A DNA stretch of 64,000 bases from Planctobacterium sp047947135 (GCA_047947135.1 CP170457.1:2852001-2916000); one strand, 5' to 3'; positions 26,826-35,938 are shown, numbered from the stretch's first letter. Notes: generated by a model from the sequence alone, not told the origin. Translations and numbers: made by a program.

Positions 26826-28075
26826 ATCGTCGCATATTGGTCTTATTCCTGTCGCTTTTTATTGGTGTCGCTCATGCGACAACAATGACGGTGCAACAGG
26901 CACTAGAAAGAGCCTATCAACAAAATCTGGATTATTTGATCGCCGCTGAACAAGTGATGAAAGCGCGTGAATCCGAACATATTGCTTATGCACGCTTATA
27001 TCCAAGCTTATCAATGAATGCGGGGCGTACTGAGCAACTGGACAATAATCAGGATTTACCGCGTGACAGCAGTTATTCTGGAGGACTAACGGTTGCCCAA
27101 ACGATTTATGATCCCAGCGTCTGGGAAGAGTGGAAAAAAAGTGAACTTAGTTTAACCATCAGTGAATTGAGTTATGTACGGCAAAAACAACTATTAACCT
27201 TCCAGGTAAGGCAGAGCTGGTACAGCTACATAACGAATTTGGCGCTTGCCAAAGAAGCAGAAGAATCACTTGAGCGGCTCAAGCAACACCGTAAGAACGC
27301 ATTACACCTGTACGAAAATGGCTCTATATGGCGAAACGATTTGTTGCAGGCGGACGTCCGTGTAGCCAGAGGTGAACAGACGCTACTGCAAGCAAAAAAT
27401 ATTGTGAAACGCAGTCAGACTGATTTAAACATATTATTAAATCAAAATATTCTTACAGAGATCCAACCCGATACCACAATTGGTGCACCAACCGACGTAC
27501 CCACATTGGCGCAGTGTTTGGTGATGGCGATAGAGTCACGTCCGGATATTGTGCAACAGGGCTTGAGAGTGAAAATATCCAGACGTGACTCCGATATTGC
27601 CTTTGCCGGTTATTTGCCTACGGTAACAGCAAGATTGAGTCATAGTGCCTCATCAGATAATTTCGATTTTTCAAATTCCAGAGATAGTAGCCAACTCAAT
27701 CTGAATTTTAGCTGGACGTTATGGGACACATTATCGAATAGAAGTCGATACAGAAGTGCGAAGCATGATGTGCAAATTGCGCTGAGAAATTACGATAAAT
27801 TACGGGAAATTGTACAACAGGAAACGCATGTTGCCTGGCTGGCAGAGCAAGAGGCGAAACACAATATTGAAGTATTGCAAAAAGCAGTATCACAAGCAGA
27901 AGAAAACTTCAGAGTGACACAAATTCGCTACAAAGAGCAGCTGAGTACCGCTAATGACGTGCTCGATGCACAAGATCTGTTGACCAGCACTCGAAATGAT
28001 CTTTTGGCGGCGCGAGGTGCCTACCAAATTGCCCGGGCGCAATTGCTGTTCGCTATCGGAAAAGAAAATTTGTGA
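26816..28075 (+). CDS. TolC-family outer-membrane export channel
   Basis: 419-aa protein with a signal peptide (cleavage near AHA-TTM) and the tandem outer-membrane-factor repeat: each half has long alpha-helical stretches (about 30-110, 130-200, 235-270, 320-400) joined by beta strands. The A-R-x-x-Y-P-S-L-S motif in the first half and GYLPTVTARLSHS in the second are typical. Length matches TolC/NodT proteins. As last gene of the cluster it supplies the outer-membrane exit. Confidence 0.9.
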   Translation: MVLNRRILVLFLSLFIGVAHATTMTVQQALERAYQQNLDYLIAAEQVMKARESEHIAYARLYPSLSMNAGRTEQLDNNQDLPRDSSYSGGLTVAQTIYDPSVWEEWKKSELSLTISELSYVRQKQLLTFQVRQSWYSYITNLALAKEAEESLERLKQHRKNALHLYENGSIWRNDLLQADVRVARGEQTLLQAKNIVKRSQTDLNILLNQNILTEIQPDTTIGAPTDVPTLAQCLVMAIESRPDIVQQGLRVKISRRDSDIAFAGYLPTVTARLSHSASSDNFDFSNSRDSSQLNLNFSWTLWDTLSNRSRYRSAKHDVQIALRNYDKLREIVQQETHVAWLAEQEAKHNIEVLQKAVSQAEENFRVTQIRYKEQLSTANDVLDAQDLLTSTRNDLLAARGAYQIARAQLLFAIGKENL

Positions 28076-28144
28076 ATTGGCCGCTAATTTGTTGAATTCC
28101 AAGACGACCATCTCCATAAAAGCTGTGAATGATTTAGGAGAGTA

Positions 28145-29302
28145 ATGGCCAGCATGCAAAACTTTGATGTCATCATATTTGGTGCCGGGATGGTTGGCGC
28201 GGCGGCTGCTCTTGGTCTGGCAAAGCAGCATAAGCGTATCGCCATAATAGAACCCAATTTGCCTGATGATGATTTTTCCGAATTGCCGGACTTACGCGTT
28301 TCTGCAGTCAGCCTGGGCTCGCAAAGATTGCTAAATGATTTGGGTGCCTGGCAAGCCCTTTCGGATAATAGACTTAATACTTATACACAACTTTCGGTCT
28401 GGGAAAACGAGTCTTCCAAAACCACCTTTAGTGCCGACCTTATTGGCGAGCATCGACTCGGCCATATTCTCGAAAACAGATTATTACAGGTAAGTCTGGT
28501 TGAGCAGCTCCGGCAATTTAGTGATGTCGTCTGGTTTCGACACGGCAACATTATTGATGCTAATTCAGGTGAGGTGGAGGTTGATGAAGGGGAGCGAGTA
28601 GCAGCCCAACTGTTACTTGTAGCGGAGGGCGCGCAATCCAAAACCAGAGACAAGGTTGGACTAGGCGCTACTGGTTGGCAGTATCAGCAGCAAGTTCTGG
28701 GGATATCGGTGACTCTACCACACGACAGTGGTCATCACACCTGGCAACAGTTTACACCCACCGGCCCCAAAGGTTTTTTGCCGTTATTCGCTAATCATGC
28801 TTCTTTAGTATGGTATGGACCAAAGGAAGAAATCCGTACCTTACTAACATTATCCGAGAATGATTTTAGAGCACAAATTGTGCAAGCCTTTCCGCAACTG
28901 TCAAAGGAGCTGTCAATTAATGCTACGGCTACATTCCCTATCACGCGTATGCATGCAAACCGTTACGGCAAGGGACGCGTGCTGCTGATAGGAGATGCCG
29001 CACATGCAATTAATCCGCTTGCCGGGCAAGGGGTGAACCTTGGTTTTAAAGATGTGCAGTGTTTGCTGGATTTACTGCGTGAAGATGCCAAACTGATCAG
29101 CGAACCAGATAAGTTATTAACAGCCTATGCACGGCAGCGTCGTCCTGACAACTTACTAATGATGTTGGCGATGGATGGCTTTTATGCGCTGTTTAGCAAT
29201 GACAATTCATTGTTAAAATTCCTACGCAATAGCGCATTGAGCATGGCTGATAAGCAAACGTTCGCAAAACAGCAGGTATTAAAGTACGCTGCCGGTGTAT
29301 AA
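28145..29302 (+). CDS. ubiF: Ubiquinone biosynthesis hydroxylase UbiF (3-demethoxyubiquinol 3-hydroxylase)
   Basis: FAD-dependent monooxygenase of 385 aa acting late in ubiquinone synthesis. It shows the Rossmann motif GAGMVGAAAALGLA (14-27), a D(L/V)RVSAVSLGS segment, HTWQQFTPTGPKGFLPLF and the FAD-ribityl motif GDAAHAINPLAGQGVNLGFKD. These internal blocks match E. coli UbiF better than UbiH or UbiI. A GGAG ribosome-binding site precedes ATG. In E. coli ubiF lies next to miaB and the metT tRNA operon; here about 10 kb separates it from miaB. Confidence 0.92.
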   Translation: MASMQNFDVIIFGAGMVGAAAALGLAKQHKRIAIIEPNLPDDDFSELPDLRVSAVSLGSQRLLNDLGAWQALSDNRLNTYTQLSVWENESSKTTFSADLIGEHRLGHILENRLLQVSLVEQLRQFSDVVWFRHGNIIDANSGEVEVDEGERVAAQLLLVAEGAQSKTRDKVGLGATGWQYQQQVLGISVTLPHDSGHHTWQQFTPTGPKGFLPLFANHASLVWYGPKEEIRTLLTLSENDFRAQIVQAFPQLSKELSINATATFPITRMHANRYGKGRVLLIGDAAHAINPLAGQGVNLGFKDVQCLLDLLREDAKLISEPDKLLTAYARQRRPDNLLMMLAMDGFYALFSNDNSLLKFLRNSALSMADKQTFAKQQVLKYAAGV

Positions 29303-29323
29303 TTGGGATAAATTTAGTCTGAT

Positions 29324-29503
29324 ATGAATGTATTTATAATTCTTGGTGTCTTGTTACTTGCGTTGGTGCTGGTGGTGCCCTTAATTGAAAAGTACGGCAA
29401 ACGCCATAGCCCGGAAGAATTGAGTAAAATAAGTCGTTGGATTTGGCCTTTAGTGATGCTGTTGCTAGTTGCCCAACTGATTAAGATGGCTTTTTTCAGC
29501 TAA
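29324..29503 (+). CDS. 59-aa two-helix membrane protein downstream of ubiF
   Basis: A short frame 21 bp after ubiF. It has a hydrophobic N-terminal helix (about 3-20, IILGVLLLALVLVVPL), a polar loop (EKYGKRHSPEELSK) and a second helix (about 39-58), giving a hairpin with both ends on the same side. A clean start and stop and composition like real membrane proteins support it; no clear ribosome-binding site is visible, so coupling to ubiF is likely. Function unknown. Confidence 0.6.
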   Translation: MNVFIILGVLLLALVLVVPLIEKYGKRHSPEELSKISRWIWPLVMLLLVAQLIKMAFFS

Positions 29504-29535
29504 ACCTTTCTTTTTGTTTACCTTTAAATAAAAGC

Positions 29536-29564
29536 AACACGGTGGAAATTATTCCAGCCGTGTT
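29536..29564. terminator. Convergent hairpin between ubiF operon and toxin-like gene
   Basis: Stem AACACGG-TGGAA pairing with TTCCA-GCCGTGTT (12 bp, one bulged G). On the minus strand it is followed by a T-rich stretch (GCTTTTATTT), suiting the minus-strand gene ending at 29593; it may also serve the plus-strand ubiF unit. Confidence 0.65.
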
Positions 29565-29592
29565 ACTCACGTCACTTTGATTGATGATTTGG

Positions 29593-31152
29593 TTATTGTA
29601 ACCACCCAAGGTTTAACCACGTCCAGCCGCTTCTTGACCACCATGTCCACCACCAGCTTTGATCGTAGTGAAAGATACTGCGGTCTGTTATTTTACGCTT
29701 TTTCACCTGATATTTGGTTGTCAGGTCGACATGAAAGCGTCTGTTGTCACTTACCTGAGCCGTCCAAATACCCTCAGATACATATTGTAGGCCATACTTG
29801 GAAATGGTCGGCACGTCCTTATAATGTGGTTTTTGGAAGAATGGTGTACTTACCCAGTCGCTGTCCGAACCCGGATATTTTATTTCGTAACGCCAGCCGG
29901 CATCTCTGCCATTTGGAGAAGTGGTATAACTTTCCCAGTCAGTGATATCTTTGCGCACGGAGTTACTTTGATCAAATGACACCCCTGATGTTAGCACACC
30001 GGAACTGTCTAAACTGGAGGTGACACTCAGGCCGCTGGTGGAGGTGAGAGCCACAGTATCTGCTTCATTTCCAGGCAGTCGACTCGCTATTGCAACGCTG
30101 GCATAGGTGCTATCAGGATCTTTGGTATCCATATTCAAATCGACATACTCAAGATACCAGCGCTTTTCACAGCAGTCATCTTTGGTCATGGTAGGGTTGG
30201 CGCTACCATGCATGCTAAATGCCACGTATTTGATACCATCAGCTTTATACATTGCATAGGCTCGGTGACGAGTGCCATTAAATATCTTTTCGCCGTCATC
30301 ATAGTTGAACAAGTAATTTATGGCGACAGCCGCATAACACTCGTAGGCATCTTTTAAGTTTTGCGGACAAGGATATGCAAAGCTAAAACCACCCACACTA
30401 TTGGCGGTGATCAGTTCTTCTTCAGCATTTGGCGTAAATTGAGCATGTGACTTGGTGTTTGTTTTTGCGATTTCTGACTGATCCGGTGTCAGAAGGTCGT
30501 GCATTAGCTGTGTCAGCATTGCACGGCGTTTTTCTCCATCCATTGAGTTGAGAGACACCGCGAGTTGTTTGCTCGCAATTGGTGCGCTGGGTTTGTTAAG
30601 GGTGGCTGTATCGACTTTTTCAAAGTCTCCTGTTTTTCCCTGACGTTTAAATTCAGTGCTACCAGAAGAGCTCTCACTCATAGGCGAAATCGCGCTATAG
30701 GTAAACAATTTATCTGGCGCGTCTGTATGAGAGGGGTGAATCAATACTACATCACCGGCAGATAGTGCAGGCAAAGCATCAAGCTCCTTGTCAGAAAGGG
30801 CATTGGCATTTTCAATAATGATTGCTTTGCCTTGTTTATAAGCTTCTGCCAAATAGGCATCAGCTACCTGGTTGCCTGACGTTAAATATTCAGCATTGAG
30901 GAACACCGCCTGGTGTTTTGCAATGGTTGTTGTTATGTCTTTATTTTGGACTGTATCGGTAGTCAGACTTGATACGACCTTGTGTTTATCTTCCAGATTG
31001 TTTAGTACAAATGACCTTCCGGAAGAAGTAATAGGTAATATCGAAAAGGCAGAATCTAATTTCAATTCCTTGCTCTGATCGACATCTGGCTGAGCAACAC
31101 AGCTTAGAGATGTAAGCAATGTGATACCGACGGCAGTTCTAAAGTGTTTCAT
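29593..31152 (-). CDS. Secreted leukocidin/hemolysin-like protein (putative beta-pore-forming toxin)
   Basis: 519-aa protein with a signal peptide (hydrophobic 8-18, cleavage near CVA-QPD). After about 250 residues of pro-region-like sequence comes a Cys-containing segment (PCPQNLKDAYECYAA, then DDCCEKRW). The next part looks like leukocidin-fold toxins: an alternating Ser/Thr/Gly/Val amphipathic strand pair (about 360-400, SGLSVTSSLDSSGVLTSGVSF), a W-R-Y-E-I-K-Y strand, and YVSEGIWTAQVSDNRRFHVDL. The C-terminus is remarkably Trp-rich (seven Trp in the last 24 residues). The Vibrio cytolysin/hemolysin comparison is by eye. It is divergent from a LysR regulator. Alternative: an uncharacterised secreted beta protein. 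Confidence 0.6.
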   Translation of the reverse strand: MKHFRTAVGITLLTSLSCVAQPDVDQSKELKLDSAFSILPITSSGRSFVLNNLEDKHKVVSSLTTDTVQNKDITTTIAKHQAVFLNAEYLTSGNQVADAYLAEAYKQGKAIIIENANALSDKELDALPALSAGDVVLIHPSHTDAPDKLFTYSAISPMSESSSGSTEFKRQGKTGDFEKVDTATLNKPSAPIASKQLAVSLNSMDGEKRRAMLTQLMHDLLTPDQSEIAKTNTKSHAQFTPNAEEELITANSVGGFSFAYPCPQNLKDAYECYAAVAINYLFNYDDGEKIFNGTRHRAYAMYKADGIKYVAFSMHGSANPTMTKDDCCEKRWYLEYVDLNMDTKDPDSTYASVAIASRLPGNEADTVALTSTSGLSVTSSLDSSGVLTSGVSFDQSNSVRKDITDWESYTTSPNGRDAGWRYEIKYPGSDSDWVSTPFFQKPHYKDVPTISKYGLQYVSEGIWTAQVSDNRRFHVDLTTKYQVKKRKITDRSIFHYDQSWWWTWWSRSGWTWLNLGWLQ

Positions 31153-31648
31153 AGATAGTTTCTCTTTTTCAGATTAATGAGTTGAGTTTATCGTTACGAT
31201 TTATCTAGTTGCTTCCTGACATGAGAGGCGTGTCACTGTGTATTTGCCTGGGCAATGCACAAATTAAACAGACCTGTATGTTCCGTGGCTTTTACTTTTC
31301 AATTCGATGTTTCACACACTGCTTGAAGAGTTGTCTTTCGCATCGAATCGTCTCTTACCTAGAGGTAAATAAATTAGGCTCGATAACAAAGGAGGGCAAA
31401 AGAGAAAACCTCATAGCCATGAGCCAATTTCATGTCCCAGCATGTATTTTTAATTTATTTCAATGAGTGGGCTTGTGTGAGTTTGGAATTGAATCTTCGT
31501 AGTAGGGGGGCTTACTAATTATGGGAGGCGATGAAAATATATTTTCAAATAAAGGGTTAAAAAAACACCCGTAAATGATATAAGATTTACTTGCAATGAC
31601 AGTTAACAAATTTATCTATTTCGGTGTGATCTCTGTGAACAGAAACCT
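31153..31648. other. 496-bp AT-rich divergent intergenic region
   Basis: Separates the toxin-like gene (minus) from the LysR gene (plus). Weak open frames are present but none has a ribosome-binding site or protein-like composition. It should hold both promoters and possibly LysR operators; I could not pick one out confidently. Confidence 0.4.
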
Positions 31649-32584
31649 ATGAAAAGATTATTGCCTCCGCTGAATGCCATTAAAGCTTTTGAGGCGGCTG
31701 GAAGGTTACGCAGTGTTTCACAAGCTGCAGATGAGCTTAATGTGACACAAGGCGCTGTTTCCAAACAAATTCAGTCTTTAGAAGCTTATTTAAACACTGA
31801 GTTATTTACTCGCAAAGTGGGTGGGATTAGTCTCACATCAGAAGGGCAACGTTACCTTTATGATTGTGGTGATGTTTTAGATCGACTTGGACAGGCAACC
31901 AAGAAACTAAAGCACTTGCCGTCAACAGAAGAAGTTTTAACTGTCGATGTATCCCCTTCGTTTGCGAGCCTTTGGTTGTTGCCAAATCTCAGAGATTTTA
32001 ACAAGAAACACGCCAATATTTATGTTGAGGTGATGACAGGTAAAGGCGCGATTAATTTTGCCAATTCCCAGGCAGATTGCGCATTTCGATGCCTACCGTC
32101 ATCAGCTGCGCCGAAACAGAGTGAACTGCTATTTCGGGAAAGGCTGCAATGTGTTGCAAGCAAGGCACTTTATAAAGACAATCCAATCTATGAAGTGAAG
32201 GATCTGCAGAAACACCGATTAATTCCACACACCACAAGACCTTATATTTGGCATCGACTATTTGAACATCACAATCTACCTGAACCCAGCCATCAATTGA
32301 CGGCGTGCTTTGATCATTTCTTTTTGACGCTGTTGGCCGCGCAAAACGGTTTTGGACTTTGTTTAGTACCTGAGTTTTTACTAAGAAAGGCACAAGGGAC
32401 GAATGAAGTTACCGGTATTCTCGATATGTCTATCGATACGGGATTCGGCTATTTCTGGCAAGCACCAAGTTATAAGGTGGGCATGAATAAAGTGCAGGTA
32501 TTTTATCGGTGGTTACGCACCAGACTACTGGCAGAACATACCTCACTGGATTCGAAAAATTGCATAAACTTGAATTTAACCTGA
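31649..32584 (+). CDS. LysR-family transcriptional regulator (GcvA-like)
   Basis: 311-aa regulator. The N-terminal winged helix (about 5-65) has the A-F-E-A-A-x-R-L-x-S-V-S-x-A-A-x-E-L-x-V-T-Q-x-A-V-S pattern typical of GcvA/AmpR-type LysR proteins; the rest is a periplasmic-binding-like effector domain (about 95-300). Divergent from the toxin-like gene, so control of that gene is plausible. Effector unknown. Confidence 0.88.
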   Translation: MKRLLPPLNAIKAFEAAGRLRSVSQAADELNVTQGAVSKQIQSLEAYLNTELFTRKVGGISLTSEGQRYLYDCGDVLDRLGQATKKLKHLPSTEEVLTVDVSPSFASLWLLPNLRDFNKKHANIYVEVMTGKGAINFANSQADCAFRCLPSSAAPKQSELLFRERLQCVASKALYKDNPIYEVKDLQKHRLIPHTTRPYIWHRLFEHHNLPEPSHQLTACFDHFFLTLLAAQNGFGLCLVPEFLLRKAQGTNEVTGILDMSIDTGFGYFWQAPSYKVGMNKVQVFYRWLRTRLLAEHTSLDSKNCINLNLT

Positions 32585-32700
32585 TTGTTATCTCCTTTCG
32601 GAGTCTTGTGTTGTAGTCCCTTGGCACTTTTACGCTTCAGTCTGTTAAAACTTATTGATAGGAATCAGCAAAATGTTACATCAAAAAACACATACACGGG

Positions 32701-33624
32701 TCATCGGTTAATATTTAATTGTTTTAGAATATGCTCGTATTGGCTCAGGTTAGCCATTGCTGTTTCGCCAATTAATGCAGCCGTTAAATTTAATAAATTC
32801 TCTATTAGAAAACAGGAAAGAATCTGGCTGTTGACATAAAAATGCGCAATAGCGGGCACAAATAATGACACCGCTGCCTGATCAACCAGCGGAGAGTGCA
32901 ACGAATCAGTAATTACCAATAGTTTTACACCCTGTGCTTTTGCCAGATTGGCGATGCTCAAAGTGATCTCGGAATAGGGAGAAAAACTAAACAAAACCAG
33001 CATATCAGTATGATTGAGCTGCGTAACAGCCAATGCCTCTCCATGTCCTCCAGGAGAGAAGACATACACGTTTTGTCTAATTAAGGTTAAGCCGTAGCTT
33101 AGCATATTTGCCATGGCTGACGGTTGTCGATGACCGTAAACGAAAACGCGCTTTTCCTGACTTAAATAATGAGCAGCTTGCTCAATAGTTTGGGGGCTGG
33201 TCGTTTCAACAAGTTCGGTTAATCCTCTACATAATAATTGCGCCTGAGAACGCAGATATTCGCGTGTGTCGTCTCCTTTATTTGCCAGTAACGACTCCAG
33301 GCTTTCGGTATAAAAGCGATTGTTGGGAGCGTCTATTTGTTTAAAGACATTCTGTAGACTGTTAAAGCCATTAAAACCCAGTAACTTGGATAGGCGAGTT
33401 ATCGTTGCTGGACTCACATTAAACTTTTTCGACAAGTCCACAATGTTACACAAGGCAACATTGTTTGGTTGAGATAGCATTGCTTCAAGCACAGAGTAAC
33501 TGCGTTTTCCGATCGCGAGATTGAGTTGACCTGATTTGATTTGGCTAAAGACAATTCTGAGTTGCTGAAGAGTCTGAGGCGGGAATGACGGAATGTGTTG
33601 GTCTAAATGATGTTGTGCCGTCAT
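32701..33624 (-). CDS. MurR/RpiR-family transcriptional regulator
   Basis: 307-aa regulator with an N-terminal HTH_6 domain (about 35-105; VSPATITRLSKLLGFNGFNSLQ is the recognition helix region) and a C-terminal SIS sugar-phosphate-binding domain (about 130-270; VFVYGHRQPSAMANMLSYGL and MLVLFSFSPYSEIT). These usually sense phosphosugars. It lies 216 bp downstream of the alanine symporter gene on the same strand; a regulatory link to that gene is possible but sugar control would be odd. Confidence 0.88.
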   Translation of the reverse strand: MTAQHHLDQHIPSFPPQTLQQLRIVFSQIKSGQLNLAIGKRSYSVLEAMLSQPNNVALCNIVDLSKKFNVSPATITRLSKLLGFNGFNSLQNVFKQIDAPNNRFYTESLESLLANKGDDTREYLRSQAQLLCRGLTELVETTSPQTIEQAAHYLSQEKRVFVYGHRQPSAMANMLSYGLTLIRQNVYVFSPGGHGEALAVTQLNHTDMLVLFSFSPYSEITLSIANLAKAQGVKLLVITDSLHSPLVDQAAVSLFVPAIAHFYVNSQILSCFLIENLLNLTAALIGETAMANLSQYEHILKQLNINR

Positions 33625-33840
33625 ACAGTAATCGCACCTCTTTATTACTCATTGATTTAACCTGACGTAATCGTCTTTTTACACAGCACGTCCTTTGTCA
33701 CTGAAATTGCCGTCATGGGGCAGACAACAGGACGCGATCACATCAGGATTAATTATAGGTAATATAGTTTACCCATCAAGGGTGTAATAAGTATTTATCT
33801 GTAATCCAGCTTGAGATTAGGAATCTGGTGTTTGCCGTGA

Positions 33841-35271
33841 TCACCAAATCCCTTTTTCAGTATCTCCCTGAATTTCACAGTTGCCGTTTTTGTATAGCGG
33901 AGTTTGTCCATTACGTCTTTGCTCAAAATAATCATTAGTAATAGATACGATGGTCGGAGTTAGCAGAGTAATGGCGATAATATTGATGACAGTCATCATC
34001 CCAAGAGCCATATCGGCCATAGCCCAGACATCCGGCAATGCCGCTTGCGATCCCCATAGAATCATAGCCAGGTAGCCTGTGGTATAGAATGTTCGACCAA
34101 CTTTATTATCCAGCTTAAACATGTGCAGATTGCTTTCACCATAAGCATAGTTTGCCACTACGGATGTGAAGGCAAATAAACTGATTGCGGCGGCGACAAA
34201 ATCACTACCAACCTCACCAAGATGGCTGGTCATGGCTGATTGGGTGAGCCTTATACCTTCCATTTGATCACTTTGTGAGCCACCCGCCAATAAGATTATA
34301 ACGGCAGTACAAGTACACAGGATCATAGTGTCAATAAACACCCCAAGCATCTGTACATAACCTTGTGCAACCGGATGATTTGGAGTGGGTGAGGCACCCG
34401 CCGCGGCATGAGGTACAGAGCCTGAACCGGCTTCGTTTGAATAAAGTCCACGTTGTATACCGTTTTTAATCGCAGCTGCCAGCGCGCCACTTCCGGCTTC
34501 CTGCAGACCAAATGCGGAACTGATAATATCCCACAATAATCCCGGTACGTGCTCTATATTGATAATCGTGATACCAACCGCAACAACAACGTAACCGACC
34601 GCCATAAAGGGTACTATCCATTCGGCAAAATAGGCGATACGACGCAGGCCTCCTACAACAATAAGACCAGCGACAAAAATAATCACTAGACCACTATAAA
34701 ACGTATCGATTTGGTACGCATTGGCGAGCGCATCGGTAATAGTATTGGCTTGCACGGCACTGAAGATAAACCCGTAACCTAAGAACAAACATAAGGAAAA
34801 AAGTACCGCCAACCAGGTTTTGTTTAACCCCTGACGGATGTAGTAAGCAGGGCCACCACGAAACTCACCATGATCGTCGCGTACTTTATAAAGCTGGCCT
34901 AATAAACTTTCAGCGAATCCGGTCGCCATACCCAACACTGCGATGACCCACATCCAAAATATCGCACCTGCACCACCCAGAGAAATTGCTACAGCTACAC
35001 CGGCCAGATTACCTGTGCCAACTCTTGCCGATAGACTGGTGCATAATGCAGCAAAGGAACTAATGCCAGATTTATCGGATTTTAAGCTGCCTTTCATCAC
35101 AGCAAACATGTGGAAAAAGTGTCTAAACTGAACGAACCTTAGTTTGGTTGTAAACCAGAAACCGGCGAAAACCAGCATAGGGATAAGGATTGGGACGCCA
35201 CCAATATAAGGTAGCTCGATAGCATTTCCCCATAAAAAACTGTTTATGGCTGCGACGATATCATTGACCAA
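33841..35271 (-). CDS. Alanine/glycine:cation (Na+) symporter
   Basis: 476-aa inner-membrane symporter of the AGCS family with about 10-11 TM segments. Diagnostic stretches are SLSARVGTGNLAGVAVAISLGGAGAIFWMW and NEAGSGSVPHAAAGA (around residue 285), the substrate/Na+ region of AlsT/DagA proteins. It imports alanine or glycine with sodium. Length is typical (about 450-500). Confidence 0.93.
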   Translation of the reverse strand: MVNDIVAAINSFLWGNAIELPYIGGVPILIPMLVFAGFWFTTKLRFVQFRHFFHMFAVMKGSLKSDKSGISSFAALCTSLSARVGTGNLAGVAVAISLGGAGAIFWMWVIAVLGMATGFAESLLGQLYKVRDDHGEFRGGPAYYIRQGLNKTWLAVLFSLCLFLGYGFIFSAVQANTITDALANAYQIDTFYSGLVIIFVAGLIVVGGLRRIAYFAEWIVPFMAVGYVVVAVGITIINIEHVPGLLWDIISSAFGLQEAGSGALAAAIKNGIQRGLYSNEAGSGSVPHAAAGASPTPNHPVAQGYVQMLGVFIDTMILCTCTAVIILLAGGSQSDQMEGIRLTQSAMTSHLGEVGSDFVAAAISLFAFTSVVANYAYGESNLHMFKLDNKVGRTFYTTGYLAMILWGSQAALPDVWAMADMALGMMTVINIIAITLLTPTIVSITNDYFEQRRNGQTPLYKNGNCEIQGDTEKGIW

Positions 35272-35550
35272 GATGCTTTCCTTTTGACGTTATTATAATG
35301 ATCCTGAATTAATCATTTGACCGTTCTAAATACAAGGTAACCGCATGAAAATAAACAATATTTCGAATGCGCCACAGTTCACCCATCAGATGAATCTGCT
35401 ACAACATGCATTGCTGCCAGAACCACTCGGCAAGTTGTCCAACTGATTATTTCAGGATGATTGGCTTTGGGTAGCTAAATGCAGCAAAACCGGACACAAC
35501 AATAACGGGAAAGACCGTTGTAAGCAAATGAGAAATAAGAATAAAGAAGA

Positions 35551-35625
35551 TGGCTGGGGTAGCTGGATTTGAACCAACGAATGGCGGGATCAAAACCCGC
35601 TGCCTTACCGCTTGGCTATACCCCA
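35551..35625 (-). tRNA. tRNA-Gln(TTG), distal copy
   Basis: 75 nt including encoded CCA. The acceptor TGGGGTA pairs with TACCCCA, discriminator G, anticodon loop TTTTGAT with anticodon TTG, T-loop GTTCAAATC. Last gene of a four-tRNA operon; identical to the copy at 35655. Confidence 0.97.
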
Positions 35626-35654
35626 GTCGAGAGGTCATATTCTGCTTAAAAAGA

Positions 35655-35729
35655 TGGCTGGGGTAGCTGGATTTGAACCAACGAATGGCGGGATCAAAAC
35701 CCGCTGCCTTACCGCTTGGCTATACCCCA
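35655..35729 (-). tRNA. tRNA-Gln(TTG), proximal copy
   Basis: Same sequence as the distal copy, 29 bp away. Tandem tRNA-Gln copies after a Leu tRNA reproduce the E. coli metT-leuW-glnU-glnW order. Confidence 0.97.
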
Positions 35730-35737
35730 GCAGAATA

Positions 35738-35822
35738 TGGTGCGGAAGGAGAGACTTGAACTCTCACGCCGTGAAGCACTGGAACCTAAATCCAGCGTGT
35801 CTACCAATTCCACCACTTCCGC
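35738..35822 (-). tRNA. tRNA-Leu(TAG)
   Basis: 85 nt with CCA and a long variable arm as expected for Leu. Anticodon loop TTTAGGT gives anticodon TAG. Lies 8 bp upstream of the tRNA-Gln copy in transcription order. Confidence 0.97.
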
Positions 35823-35831
35823 AAGTATATA

Positions 35832-35908
35832 TGGTGGCTAAGGCGGGACTCGAACCTGCGACCCCAGCATTATGAGTGCTGTGCTCTAACCAGCTGAGCT
35901 ACTTAGCC
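35832..35908 (-). tRNA. tRNA-Met(CAT), elongator
   Basis: 77 nt with CCA. Acceptor GGCTAAG, anticodon loop CTCATAA. A paired first base (G1-C72) and close similarity to E. coli metT argue for the elongator form. First gene of the operon. Confidence 0.96.
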
Positions 35909-35938
35909 ATCCAACCCGACTCCCGTCGAGTGGCGCGT

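Noticed and set aside
35345..35446. 33-codon plus-strand frame upstream of the symporter gene (begins MKINNISNAPQ)
   Set aside because: Has AAGG about 6 bases before ATG but ends quickly and overlaps the region that must contain the symporter promoter; no supporting context.
35551..35729. tRNA-Gln duplicates as an integration (att) repeat
   Set aside because: Both are complete tRNAs in an operon order known from E. coli, and no integrase or island lies beside them.
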